From Methylobacterium sp. (GTDB taxonomy: Bacteria; Pseudomonadota; Alphaproteobacteria; Rhizobiales; Beijerinckiaceae), in NCBI GenBank assembly GCA_013823325.1, contig PNLY01000010.1, positions 33,258 through 97,257 on the forward strand: DNA of 64,000 bases. The letters are read 5' to 3'. Below, piece after piece: positions 50,079 through 59,116 of this stretch (position 1 is the stretch's first letter; each line of letters begins with the position of its first letter). Made by a program: the position numbers and the translations under genes. The notes below the pieces were generated by a model. That model searched no databases. It saw only the letters and a program-made list of their open reading frames with translations, and was not told where the DNA came from.

Positions 50079-51881
50079 TCATCCACCCATTTGCGGGACG
50101 TGAAGCGGCTTCGGCACCAGCTTGATGTCGTTCTCCGCGAGCGTGGTCCGCACCTTGGAGAGGATCGCCTTGCGGATCTGGAATTGCCGCCCGGCCCGGG
50201 CCTTGTATTTGCCGCGGATCACCAGAGTGCCTTCCTCGAGGGCGGCGATGCCCTGGCTCTTGAACGGCTCGATGAGATCGGCGTTCAGATCCGGATCCGC
50301 CGCGACCTCCTGCCCGATCTTCTTGAACAGTTTTCGCACGGCTTCGACATCGGTGTCCAAAGCCACGCGGAACAGCATCTTCTCGACGACCCATTCGCGG
50401 CTGAAGTTCTGGATCTTCCCGATCTGCCCGAAGGGAATCGTCGCAACCGGCCCCCGCGGATGCCTCAAGGAGACCGAGCGCAGCGAGATTCTCTCGACAG
50501 TGCCCTTGGCCCCCGAGGTCTCGATGTACTCGCCGTGGCGGAAGGCGTCGTCGACGAGGAAGAACAGACCGGCCACCACATCCTTGACCAAGGTCTGGGA
50601 GCCGAGACCGATCGCCAGGCCGAAGATCGAGAGACCGGTGATCAGCGGCCAGACATTGATGCCCAACATGACCAGAACGGTCAGAGCCCCCAGCGTCAGA
50701 AGCGCGGCCTTGGTGAGACCCACGAGCAGCGGGCCGACAGTGGTCAGTCGCGTGCCGATCACGGCGGTGCTGCCATGGGGATCGCCCGACGCATGGGGTT
50801 TGATGCGCGCGGTCACGATCGCCACCCAGTTCCAGCAGAAGGCGATGACCAGCACGAGCATCAGGATCTCGGCGGCCTTCAACACGACGGTGCCACGCGC
50901 AATACCGACGACGTCCAGAATGGGCAGCAGCCAGAGCATCGCCAAGACCGCGAGGATCGATGAGGCGACCACGATGCGGAACGTCCGCCACAGCGCGCCG
51001 GCCAGTTCGCCTCCCCGCGATCGAGCCACCAGCCAGCCGCGCCTTTCGATGGCGATGTCGAGATGGGGGGCGGCGAGAGCCAGAAGAAGCGAAATCAGCA
51101 GCAATCCCCCGCGCGTCGGTCTTCCGATCGTCAAATCCAGCTGGATGAAGACGAAGGCGAGTGTGACGATCGCGACCGCGAGCCAGGGCCAAATTGCCGC
51201 CAGCTTCCGGCGCAGGGAGCCTGCCCTGCTGCCGAAGGAGAGAGCCCTCGTGACCAGTTCGCGATGACGAAGATACGCCGCTGCGACCAGGACCGTGAAC
51301 GGCAAAGACACCGCGAATGTAGCGAAGAGATCGCGTAGCGGATCGGCCGCATTCCATACGCGCAGACAGGCCAGCACCAACAGGCCGCCGCAGGCGAGGC
51401 CAATCGCGACGGCGAGATCACGCCGCCAACGCGAGAAGATCGACCTGCGACCCATGGCCAAGGGAAAACATATCGTTGTCGCCGCGGCCGAGATCACGAC
51501 GCAGTTCAACAAGGCGCGGCGGAGCACTGGATCGGGGACGAGGCTCAGCAGCAGGACCCAGAACGTCAGCACCACGAGCAGGGTGGCCGCGAACCAGGCC
51601 GCAGCGGACAGAAATGGCCGAGCCTTCAATCCGGCCGTCATGGAACGGCCAGCCGCAGCCGTGGCAGCGATGGCAAGGAGGCAAATCGCCAGGACGCTGA
51701 GAGCGAGCAATGCGGGACGATAACCGGCAGCCTCCAGCCCCTTGATGAAATCGTGCCATGCCTCGCGGGAAGAGAGCCATCCGGAGAATCGCGCCGCCAG
51801 ACCGTCCTCGATCAGCATCGAGAAACGATGGAGCATCGCGGTTGCAGCCTCGAGCTCGTCGGTCCGCAAGTCGGCAGCCAT
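50079..51881 (-). CDS. MscS-family mechanosensitive channel
   Basis: ATG 51881 gives 600 residues with about ten membrane helices before the MscS core. The pore and upper cytoplasmic domain motif is GLSIFGLAIGLGSQTLVKDVVAGLFFLVDD (key part GLGSQTLVKDVVAG), followed by GEYIETSGAKGTVERISLRSVSLR. It opens on membrane tension to release solutes. The long N-terminal membrane region is like YbdG/YjeP-type family members. Upstream in-frame extension is non-coding in character. Confidence 0.87.
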   Translation of the reverse strand: MAADLRTDELEAATAMLHRFSMLIEDGLAARFSGWLSSREAWHDFIKGLEAAGYRPALLALSVLAICLLAIAATAAAGRSMTAGLKARPFLSAAAWFAATLLVVLTFWVLLLSLVPDPVLRRALLNCVVISAAATTICFPLAMGRRSIFSRWRRDLAVAIGLACGGLLVLACLRVWNAADPLRDLFATFAVSLPFTVLVAAAYLRHRELVTRALSFGSRAGSLRRKLAAIWPWLAVAIVTLAFVFIQLDLTIGRPTRGGLLLISLLLALAAPHLDIAIERRGWLVARSRGGELAGALWRTFRIVVASSILAVLAMLWLLPILDVVGIARGTVVLKAAEILMLVLVIAFCWNWVAIVTARIKPHASGDPHGSTAVIGTRLTTVGPLLVGLTKAALLTLGALTVLVMLGINVWPLITGLSIFGLAIGLGSQTLVKDVVAGLFFLVDDAFRHGEYIETSGAKGTVERISLRSVSLRHPRGPVATIPFGQIGKIQNFSREWVVEKMLFRVALDTDVEAVRKLFKKIGQEVAADPDLNADLIEPFKSQGIAALEEGTLVIRGKYKARAGRQFQIRKAILSKVRTTLAENDIKLVPKPLHVPQMGG

Positions 51882-52027
51882 GGTCTCAGTCTCGCGTGGA
51901 AGTCGACGACATTCCTGTCGGTGCCAAACGGATGGTGAACCCGGAGAGCGTTCTGGACGCCCTGCATGAGGGCGCCCGTTACCGCCGGGACAGAACCGCG
52001 GCCTCAGCGGCCAGGGCGGATGGCCTG

Positions 52028-53056
52028 TTACGAAGCAGGCTGCGCCTCCGGCATCTTCCACGTGCCGTTCAGGATCTCCGCCCGAGGACGGTAGAGCCGG
52101 AACGTGTAGTTCCACCCCTGCGTGATCGGCAGGCAGTTCGCGATCTTGCCGTCGCAGCCGCCGAACTGGATATCGATCGCGCCATCCGCGCCCTTCTTGC
52201 CGGTGATGCTGTTGACCGAATAGGCGTCGTAATCGTTCTTCCGGAAGAAGCCCTTGTCGTCATAGACGCTGATCGACCAGAACGCGTCGACGGGAACATC
52301 CTTGACCCTGAGCTTGTAGACCGTCTTGCCGTCGCTCCTGGCTGGGGTGAATGAAGGGTAGGATGCGTCCTTGTCGGGGTTGCCGCCCCAGCCGGCGGCC
52401 GTGCCGATCAGGTGCATCACCGGATCGACCTTTCCCTTCGGGCCGAATGCGTTGGCAAAGCTGCCTGATGCGGCGGACAGGGCTTCGAGCGCATCACGGA
52501 TCTTCTTCTGTTGCGCCAGGTCCCAATTCGGCGTCTCGAACTTGCCGGCCGATGTCTGCTCCACCTTCAGCGCATCCTGCAGCGCGTGAACCTGCGCGAG
52601 GTCCTTGGCGTCATTGGGGTCGACAAGGATACGGACCGCGACGAACACATAGCGCGTTCCGACCTTGTCCCTGGTGAGCGTCGTGCGGCCCGGCCTGTAG
52701 ACCACCATGGGGGTGTAATGGTCTTCGCTGATGACTTGCATCGAGACGAAGCGCTTGCCGGCATCGGGAAGAGTGATGGTCACCGGGCCGGCGTCGAGGT
52801 CGAAGAGCGCCTGGGAATAGAGCGTATCCCGGTTCATCCGGACCACGGGCTGGTTGTCGATCGGCGTCGGCGTCCTGCTATGCGCGAACTTGCCGAGGGC
52901 GCCGGCGTCGGCCGTCTTGCGCATATAGAAATCGCTCTCGGCTCGCTTGAAGTTGCCGACATTGACAGGAACCGGCTGCGCGCTCGCCGCGCATGGCGCC
53001 AAAGCCAGGAAACCCAGGCCATAGATCAGCGTCGTTCGCATCAAACCGTACCTCAT
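52028..53056 (-). CDS. DUF1254/DUF1214 secreted protein
   Basis: A 342-residue protein with a signal peptide (ends AASA). The start may be ATG 53041. The DUF1254 part has DNQPVVRMNRDTLYSQALFDL and DEDHYTPMVVY-like sequence (observed SEDHYTPMVVY). The DUF1214 part has VDAFWSISVYDDKGFF and a C-terminal NYTFRLYRPRAEILNGTW. The family occurs in many proteobacteria without a settled function. Standing apart from its neighbours. Confidence 0.83.
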   Translation of the reverse strand: MRYGLMRTTLIYGLGFLALAPCAASAQPVPVNVGNFKRAESDFYMRKTADAGALGKFAHSRTPTPIDNQPVVRMNRDTLYSQALFDLDAGPVTITLPDAGKRFVSMQVISEDHYTPMVVYRPGRTTLTRDKVGTRYVFVAVRILVDPNDAKDLAQVHALQDALKVEQTSAGKFETPNWDLAQQKKIRDALEALSAASGSFANAFGPKGKVDPVMHLIGTAAGWGGNPDKDASYPSFTPARSDGKTVYKLRVKDVPVDAFWSISVYDDKGFFRKNDYDAYSVNSITGKKGADGAIDIQFGGCDGKIANCLPITQGWNYTFRLYRPRAEILNGTWKMPEAQPAS

Positions 53057-53453
53057 CGGCGTCTTTTATCCATTGCTCACCCGGCGAGGCCGGATTGGCC
53101 AGCGCCCGCGCTTCGGCTGATCGTCGGCTTTGGGCGGAAGATGCCCGTGATCCGCTCGGCCGGGGATGTCGTCGCGAGCATTTCGTGCATGAGCAGCCTG
53201 CCCGTCTTGCCATTTCGCGCCAATCACGCCCGGCCATGTCTCGCCGGAGGCAACGCCAAGGCCTGAATGATGAGGGTTGCGGTTATTCGCCGCGCAGAAT
53301 GCCGGGAGGGTCCCCCCACCTCCATTTAATTCTTGGATAACAATTTATGAATTACCGTCATCGTCGATTCTCTATTCGGTTGAATTCACGGCTACCTGTC
53401 GCGTCCATGTGAAGTAGCTGACCACGTTTGGAGATCGTCGGCCGGGGAGCGCG
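53057..53453. other. Intergenic region upstream of autotransporter
   Basis: About 397 bases with no credible gene. The stretch 53325-53370 is AT-rich relative to its surroundings and may hold the promoter of the autotransporter gene. Confidence 0.5.
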
Positions 53454-56400
53454 ATGGCGAGAGAACTCATGGGAGGCGGCACTGCCGCTCGCAGCTATCG
53501 CCGAGCCCTGTTGCAGACGACCGCGCTTGCTGCGCTGGCCTGCGCCACCGGCCTTCCGGCGCGCGCGCAACCGGTCACGGGCCTCGGCGATTTGAGTCCT
53601 GGCTCTGTCCAGACGCCGAACTGGACGATTACCGGAGATCTGACTGTCGGCAATACCGGCATTGGCCAGCTCGACATCACCGCCGGCGGAACCGTGACCA
53701 ATGATTTCGGCACGATCGGTAATGGCATTGGCAGCAACGGCACGGTCACGGTCTCGGGCGCCGACGGCAGCGGCAACGCATCCACCTGGACCAACAACGG
53801 TGACCTCACCATAGGTCAATCCGGGTCCGGCTCCCTGAGCATCCTGAATGGCGGCGCGGTCAGCAACCTGGCCGGCTACATTTCCGGCGCCGGCGGCGGG
53901 GGGGCGGTCACGGTTTCGGGCGTCGGCAGCAACGGCACGGCCTCGACCTGGACCAACGCCTTCGAGCTCTATGTCGGATTTGACGGCGCCGGCGCCGGAA
54001 CGCTGAGCATCCTGAATGGTGGCGCGGTCAGCAGCCTCGGCGGCTACATCGGTTACAATCCCGGCAGCCAGGGCACGGTCACGGTTTCCGGCGTCGGCAG
54101 CAACGGCACGGCCTCGACCTGGACCAATGCCGGTAATCTCTATGTCGGATATGACGGCACCGGAACACTGGAGATCCGGAATGGTGGCCGGGTTTCAAAT
54201 GTCGTTGGCAACATCGGCGGCGGCAGCAACGCCTTGATCAGCGGACAGGGCTCGTCCTGGCAGAACAGCGGCCAACTGGTCGTCGGCGTGTACGGCACAG
54301 TAGGTTCGACAGGAACTTTGCGCGCCGAGGGCGGTGCGACGATTTCGAGCGCGTATGGCGTCATCGGCAGCGACACACGCGGCGACGCTGTATTGACCGG
54401 CGCGGGCACAAGCTGGACCAATACCGGACAGTTCACCGTCGGCAGCTTCGGCCCAGGCACCTTGCGTATCGAAGACGGCGCAATCGTCACCAGCAATCAG
54501 GGCTATATCGGCGCCAACGACACCGGCACGGTCACAGTGACAGGCGCGGGGTCGACATGGTCGATGTCACCGTACAGCCTGACCATCGGCAATATCGGCA
54601 CCGGCTCGCTGACCATCGAGAATGGCGGGAAGGTTCGCGCCGAAGGCGGTGTTCTGCTCGGCGTTGCCTCGGGGTCCGGTGGGACGCTGCTTCTGCAGGG
54701 CACGGCGAATAATCGCGGCGTTCTTGAAACCAGACGGATCTTCGGTGGCGATGGCGCGGTCAGCGTCACCTTCGATGGCGGCCTCCTGCGCACCACAGCG
54801 GACAATCCCAATTTCTTCGCAGGTTTCGACACCCGCACCATCACCATCGGCGCGAACGGCCTGGTCATCGACACGGATGGCCATGATATCGGCATCTCCT
54901 CCACCTTCACCGGCGCGGGCGCGCTGATCAAGGATGGCGCGGGCAAGCTGGAGCTGACCGGCAACAGCGGCGCGACCTACACCGGCGCCGGCAGCGTATT
55001 GGCCGGCACGCTCGCCGTGAACGGCATCCTCGGCGGGACGATGGAGGTCATCGGCGGCCGCCTGCAGGGCATCGGCACGGTCGGCGCGACGATCAACCAG
55101 CCGGGCGGCACGATCGCGCCGGGCAATTCGATCGGCACGCTGACGATCAACGGCAATTACGTGGGCAATGGCGGCCGGCTCGAGATCGAAACCGTGCTCG
55201 GCGGCGACGCCTCGCCGTCCGACCGCCTCGTCATCACCGGCAGCACCGCAGGCACGACTCTCGTCACGGTGCTGAACCAGGGCGGGGCTGGCGCACAGAC
55301 CATCGAAGGCATCAAGGTCGTCGATGTCGGCGGAGCCTCGAACGGCGTCTTCACGCTCCAGGGCGACTATGTCTTCCAGGGACAGCAGGCCATTATCGCC
55401 GGCGCCTATGCCTATACGCTGCAGAAGAACGGCGTCAGCACGCCGAATGACGGCGACTGGTATCTGCGCTCGGCCTATGTCTCGTCATCGGATTCGGGCT
55501 CGTCGTCGCCTGGATCATCCGGGACGGGAGCGTCCGGAGTGGTCATCTCTCCGATCTACCAGCCGGGAGCACCGCTCTACGAGGCCTACGGTCAGGTGCT
55601 GCAGAGCATGAATCGGCTGCAGACGTTGCGCCAGCGCGTCGGCGAGCGCTTCGACGGCCAGCCGGATGCCTCCTCGCCGACGGCGGGGCACGCCGTCTGG
55701 GCGCGCATCGACGGTGCTCACGCGCGGGTGACACCGAGCTTTTCCACCACCGGCGCCGGCTACACGGTCGACAGCTGGCGGCTGCAGGCCGGCGTCGACG
55801 GGCAGCTGCTCGCCACTGACTCCGGCATGCTGGTGGGCGGGCTCTCGCTGCACCATGGCGGAGCGTCGGCCGATGTCTCCTCGGTCTTCGGCCGGGGCAG
55901 GATCGCTTCGCGCGGCAGCGGTTTCGCCGGCACGCTGACCTGGTATGGGTCGAGCGGCTTCTATGCCGATGCCCAGGCGCAGTTCAGCTGGTTCGACAGC
56001 GACCTGTCCTCGACCACGACCGGACGCAGGCTGGCCAAGGGCAAGGCCAGCTTCGGCTCGGCCGCTGGGTTGGAACTCGGACAGCGCTTCGCGCTCGCCG
56101 GCGGCTGGTCGCTGACGCCGCAGGCCCAGTTGAGCTATGCCCGCGTCGACGCCGACAGCTTCGTCGATCCGTTCGGAGTCCGCGTCGCCCTGACCGACGG
56201 CGACAGCCTGCGCGGCCGCCTCGGCCTCTCCGCGGACTATCGGGCGAGCTGGCGCGACGCTGCCGGGCGGAAGGTCGACATGGCCTTCTACGGTATCGCC
56301 AACCTGCACTACGCGTTTTTCGGCGGGACGACGACGACGCTCGCTGACGCCCGCCTGACCAGCCGCGAGGAACGGCTCCAGGGCGGGCTCGGCCTCGGCG

Positions 56401-56519
56401 CCAAATACGAATGGGGTCGCTATGCGCTCTATGGCGAAGTCGAGGCGCGCGCCAGTCTCGCCCATTTCGCCGACAGCCACAGCATCGCTGGACGGGCTGG
56501 CCTCAGGATCAGCTGGTAG
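53454..56519 (+). CDS. Autotransporter with repeated beta-helical passenger
   Basis: A 1021-residue protein from ATG 53454 behind GGGGAG. A long signal peptide with RRALLQTTALAAL precedes the cleavage region. The passenger (about 50-480) has six or seven repeats of about 50 residues with GSLSILNGGAVSN and TVTVSGVGSNGTASTWTN cores. Residues 480-700 include a PATR-like part (GKLELTGNSGATYTGAGSVLAG) and the autochaperone-like region. Residues 745-1021 are the beta-barrel, ending GRAGLRISW. It would sit in the outer membrane and expose the passenger. Confidence 0.88.
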   Translation: MARELMGGGTAARSYRRALLQTTALAALACATGLPARAQPVTGLGDLSPGSVQTPNWTITGDLTVGNTGIGQLDITAGGTVTNDFGTIGNGIGSNGTVTVSGADGSGNASTWTNNGDLTIGQSGSGSLSILNGGAVSNLAGYISGAGGGGAVTVSGVGSNGTASTWTNAFELYVGFDGAGAGTLSILNGGAVSSLGGYIGYNPGSQGTVTVSGVGSNGTASTWTNAGNLYVGYDGTGTLEIRNGGRVSNVVGNIGGGSNALISGQGSSWQNSGQLVVGVYGTVGSTGTLRAEGGATISSAYGVIGSDTRGDAVLTGAGTSWTNTGQFTVGSFGPGTLRIEDGAIVTSNQGYIGANDTGTVTVTGAGSTWSMSPYSLTIGNIGTGSLTIENGGKVRAEGGVLLGVASGSGGTLLLQGTANNRGVLETRRIFGGDGAVSVTFDGGLLRTTADNPNFFAGFDTRTITIGANGLVIDTDGHDIGISSTFTGAGALIKDGAGKLELTGNSGATYTGAGSVLAGTLAVNGILGGTMEVIGGRLQGIGTVGATINQPGGTIAPGNSIGTLTINGNYVGNGGRLEIETVLGGDASPSDRLVITGSTAGTTLVTVLNQGGAGAQTIEGIKVVDVGGASNGVFTLQGDYVFQGQQAIIAGAYAYTLQKNGVSTPNDGDWYLRSAYVSSSDSGSSSPGSSGTGASGVVISPIYQPGAPLYEAYGQVLQSMNRLQTLRQRVGERFDGQPDASSPTAGHAVWARIDGAHARVTPSFSTTGAGYTVDSWRLQAGVDGQLLATDSGMLVGGLSLHHGGASADVSSVFGRGRIASRGSGFAGTLTWYGSSGFYADAQAQFSWFDSDLSSTTTGRRLAKGKASFGSAAGLELGQRFALAGGWSLTPQAQLSYARVDADSFVDPFGVRVALTDGDSLRGRLGLSADYRASWRDAAGRKVDMAFYGIANLHYAFFGGTTTTLADARLTSREERLQGGLGLGAKYEWGRYALYGEVEARASLAHFADSHSIAGRAGLRISW

Positions 56520-56576
56520 AGAGCCCATCGCAACCGCGAGCCCCTAGGGAGCCTCTGCCGCCGGCCTTCAGGAGCT

Positions 56577-56663
56577 TGGTGCGGACGGCGGGGATCGAAC
56601 CCGCATACCGTTCCCGGTGAGGCATTTTAAGTGCCTTGCGTCTACCAGTTTCGCCACGTCCGC
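56577..56663 (-). tRNA. tRNA-Leu (TAA)
   Basis: Read on the minus strand from 56663: GCGGACG pairs with CGTCCGC, discriminator A and CCA. The anticodon loop CTTAAAA gives TAA. A long variable arm is present, as expected for tRNA-Leu. Confidence 0.95.
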
Positions 56664-56723
56664 ACGGCAAAACTGGTTAGCGATGCCAGCGCCCGGCGAC
56701 AAGCGCCGGTTGCGCATCTGTCC

Positions 56724-57374
56724 TCAGCGCCGATGCGCCGGCTTGTACCACTCGACCCCATCCGGATCGACATAGAGCCCGGGCGCGACGTCGGAGCCGA
56801 TCTTCTTCTCCTGCATCGGCACGCGCACCGTGTCGTCGCGGTCGCCGCGGCGGATATAGGGGCCGCTCGCCTGCTGGTGCTGGCCGCGTCCACCACCATC
56901 GCCGCCGCCGATCACCGCCCTTCGGGCCGCGACCTTGTCGTCGAGCGCCGCGACCTGGCGGGCGGAGAAGGCGACCTTGGCCGTGCCCTCGATGATCGGC
57001 ACCGCCTTGCCTGAAGCACCCTCGCCGGTGACGCGGATGCCGACGAAGCGCGGCACATAGGTCTGGCCGCCACCGGCACGCGCCAGCGCGTCCCAACCGC
57101 CGGTGGTCGAGATCTGCGCGCCGCAGCGCTTATGGGCGCGCTCGCAAGCCGCGCGCGAGGCGTAGCGCGGCGCCTTCTGCTCGAATTCGGCGCGGGCGTT
57201 GCGATAGGCGTGCTCGCATTGCTCGGCCGAGAGCTTGCCGGCCTCGATGCATTCGTCGCGGCGGACATAGGTCTGGCCGGCCGCCTGGGCGACGACGTCG
57301 GCGGGCGTCAGGGCGATCCCGGCCACGGCAAAGGCCGCCGCGCGGGCGAAGACAAGGGGAAGGAGCGTGATCAT
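56724..57374 (-). CDS. DUF1190-family exported protein
   Basis: ATG 57374 follows a good site and gives 216 residues. A hydrophobic leader (MITLLPLVFARAAAFAVAGIAL) is followed by paired-cysteine motifs, RRDECIEAGKLSAEQCEHAY and SRAACERAHKRCG, typical of DUF1190. The C-terminal part is rich in Gly and Arg. The family is predicted to be exported; function unknown. It is 29 bases after the acyl-ligase gene in the same direction. Confidence 0.72.
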   Translation of the reverse strand: MITLLPLVFARAAAFAVAGIALTPADVVAQAAGQTYVRRDECIEAGKLSAEQCEHAYRNARAEFEQKAPRYASRAACERAHKRCGAQISTTGGWDALARAGGGQTYVPRFVGIRVTGEGASGKAVPIIEGTAKVAFSARQVAALDDKVAARRAVIGGGDGGGRGQHQQASGPYIRRGDRDDTVRVPMQEKKIGSDVAPGLYVDPDGVEWYKPAHRR

Positions 57375-57403
57375 GCGGCTTCCCTGAGCATGCGATTGTG
57401 GCG

Positions 57404-58984
57404 TCACAGCAGCGGCCTCATCGTGATGGCGAGCTCGCGCGTGCCACCATAATCGATTTTGCCGTTGCCGAGCACCGGAATCGTGGCGGTGACCAGGATC
57501 GCCTTGGGCAGCCACAATTCCGGGAAACCCTGACGCTTGGCCTCGTCCTGCAGCGCCTTCTTCTCAGCATCGGGCTTTTCGGTGACGAGCACGAGCTGCT
57601 CGCCCTTGCGCATGTCAGGCAGCGCCACGACCACGTGATTGTGACCGGGCCAGACGCCGGCGACCATCGATTCGACGGCCGCCAGCGAGACCATCTCGCC
57701 GCCGAGCTTGGCGAAGCGCTTCGCCCGCCCCTTGATCGCGACGAAGCCGTCATCGATCGAAACGATATCGCCGGTGTCGTGCCAGCCGCCCTCCGGCGGC
57801 ACGATCGCGCCGGGATTGTCGGCGTTGAGATAGCCGAGCATTACGTTCGGGCCCTTGACGCAGAGCCGCCCGCCCTCGGTGATGCCCTCGACCGGTTCGA
57901 GCCTGGCGGTGATGCCGGGCAGGAGCCGCCCGACCGTGCCCTCGCGCATCGCCACCGGCGTATTGCAGGCCAGCACGGGGGAGCATTCCGTGCAGCCATA
58001 GCCTTCGAGGATGGTGGTGCCATAGGGCTCCCAGAGCTTGCGCGTCTCCGGCTTCACCCGCTCGGCCCCGGCGACGACATAGCGCACGCTCTTGAGGTCA
58101 CCCTCGTCGGCGGCACGGGCGTAGCCCTGGAGGAAGGTGTCGGTGGCGAACAGGAAGGTCGCCCCGGTCTCGCCGATCAGCTTGGGCACCTGCTTGTAGT
58201 GCAGCGGGCTCGGATAGAGCACGACCTTCATGCCATGGCTCAGCGGCATCAGCAGCGCCGCGGTCAGCCCGAAGGAGTGGAAGGCCGGCAGCGGGTTCAT
58301 GACGATGTCGCGCTCGCTGAGGAAGCCGGCGGCGAGCTGGAAGATCTGGTTGGCATTGGCGACCAGATTGGCGTGGCTCAGCACCACGCCCTTGGGCTTG
58401 CCCTCGGTGCCGGAGGTGAACAGCACGACCGCCGGATCGTCGGGCCGTGCGGTATGGTTGCGAAGGACCAGCCCGGGCATGAGCGAAGCCAGCGCGCCGA
58501 GCGCCTTGTCGAGGCTGGTCAGCTCCTTGCGGACATCTTCGAGATAGATCACCCGCCGCCCCGGCGCGAGCGCCTCGACGATGTCGTCGAGCTTGGCCTG
58601 GTCGACGAAGCGGCGCGAGGTGACGATGGTCGAGATCGGCCCGATCTCACAGGCCGCGGTGAGGTTCTTCAGGCCCGCCGTAAAGTTGAGCAGCGCCGGC
58701 ACGCGACCATAGGCCGAGAGCCCGAACAGCGTCACCGCCATGCCCTGGACGTTCGGCAGCATCAGCCCGACCGTTTCGCCAGACCTGGTCAGCCCGGCGA
58801 GCTTGCGGCCGAGCACCAGCGCGCCCAGGACGAGACTGCCATAGCTGAGCGGCTTGCGTTCCGGATCCTCCAGCGCGATGCGGCTCTTGCCGTGCTTGCC
58901 GGCGGCGGCCAGCAGTGCCTGGAACAGGCTCAATCGGGCGCCTTCGACGTCGAAGGGCTGTGCCGGCAGTTCGGTTACGGCCAT
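57404..58984 (-). CDS. AMP-dependent acyl ligase (Aas-like ligase half)
   Basis: A 526-residue adenylate-forming enzyme. The P-loop is VLFTSGTEGKPKGV, the A5 motif YGCTECSPV, the A7 motif WHDTGDI and the catalytic C-terminal Lys is in GNGKIDYGG. The sequence is closest in my recollection to the acyl-ACP synthetase half of Aas, which activates fatty acids with ATP for lysophospholipid acylation. No acyltransferase domain is attached. It sits upstream of the DUF1190 gene on the same strand. Confidence 0.85.
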   Translation of the reverse strand: MAVTELPAQPFDVEGARLSLFQALLAAAGKHGKSRIALEDPERKPLSYGSLVLGALVLGRKLAGLTRSGETVGLMLPNVQGMAVTLFGLSAYGRVPALLNFTAGLKNLTAACEIGPISTIVTSRRFVDQAKLDDIVEALAPGRRVIYLEDVRKELTSLDKALGALASLMPGLVLRNHTARPDDPAVVLFTSGTEGKPKGVVLSHANLVANANQIFQLAAGFLSERDIVMNPLPAFHSFGLTAALLMPLSHGMKVVLYPSPLHYKQVPKLIGETGATFLFATDTFLQGYARAADEGDLKSVRYVVAGAERVKPETRKLWEPYGTTILEGYGCTECSPVLACNTPVAMREGTVGRLLPGITARLEPVEGITEGGRLCVKGPNVMLGYLNADNPGAIVPPEGGWHDTGDIVSIDDGFVAIKGRAKRFAKLGGEMVSLAAVESMVAGVWPGHNHVVVALPDMRKGEQLVLVTEKPDAEKKALQDEAKRQGFPELWLPKAILVTATIPVLGNGKIDYGGTRELAITMRPLL

Positions 58985-59116
58985 TCGGCTCGTGCTCCCC
59001 TTGTCGTTCCTCTCGCCCGCAACCTAAGGCCTGTGGGCAGCGATACAATCCGTCGGCAGAACTTCCCCAGCGTCACTCACCGCGCTAGGGTTGTGCCGCC
59101 AATGGAGGCTCCCGCC

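Noticed and set aside
50052-51338. Plus-strand open frames opposite the MscS-family gene
   Set aside because: They are Arg/Ser-rich shadows of the channel gene, which has the MscS motif.
57398-59116. Long plus-strand open frame running into the SGNH hydrolase gene
   Set aside because: It is antisense to the acyl ligase, which has clear motifs, and its composition is low-complexity. A signal peptide and GGAGG site set the true start at 59117.
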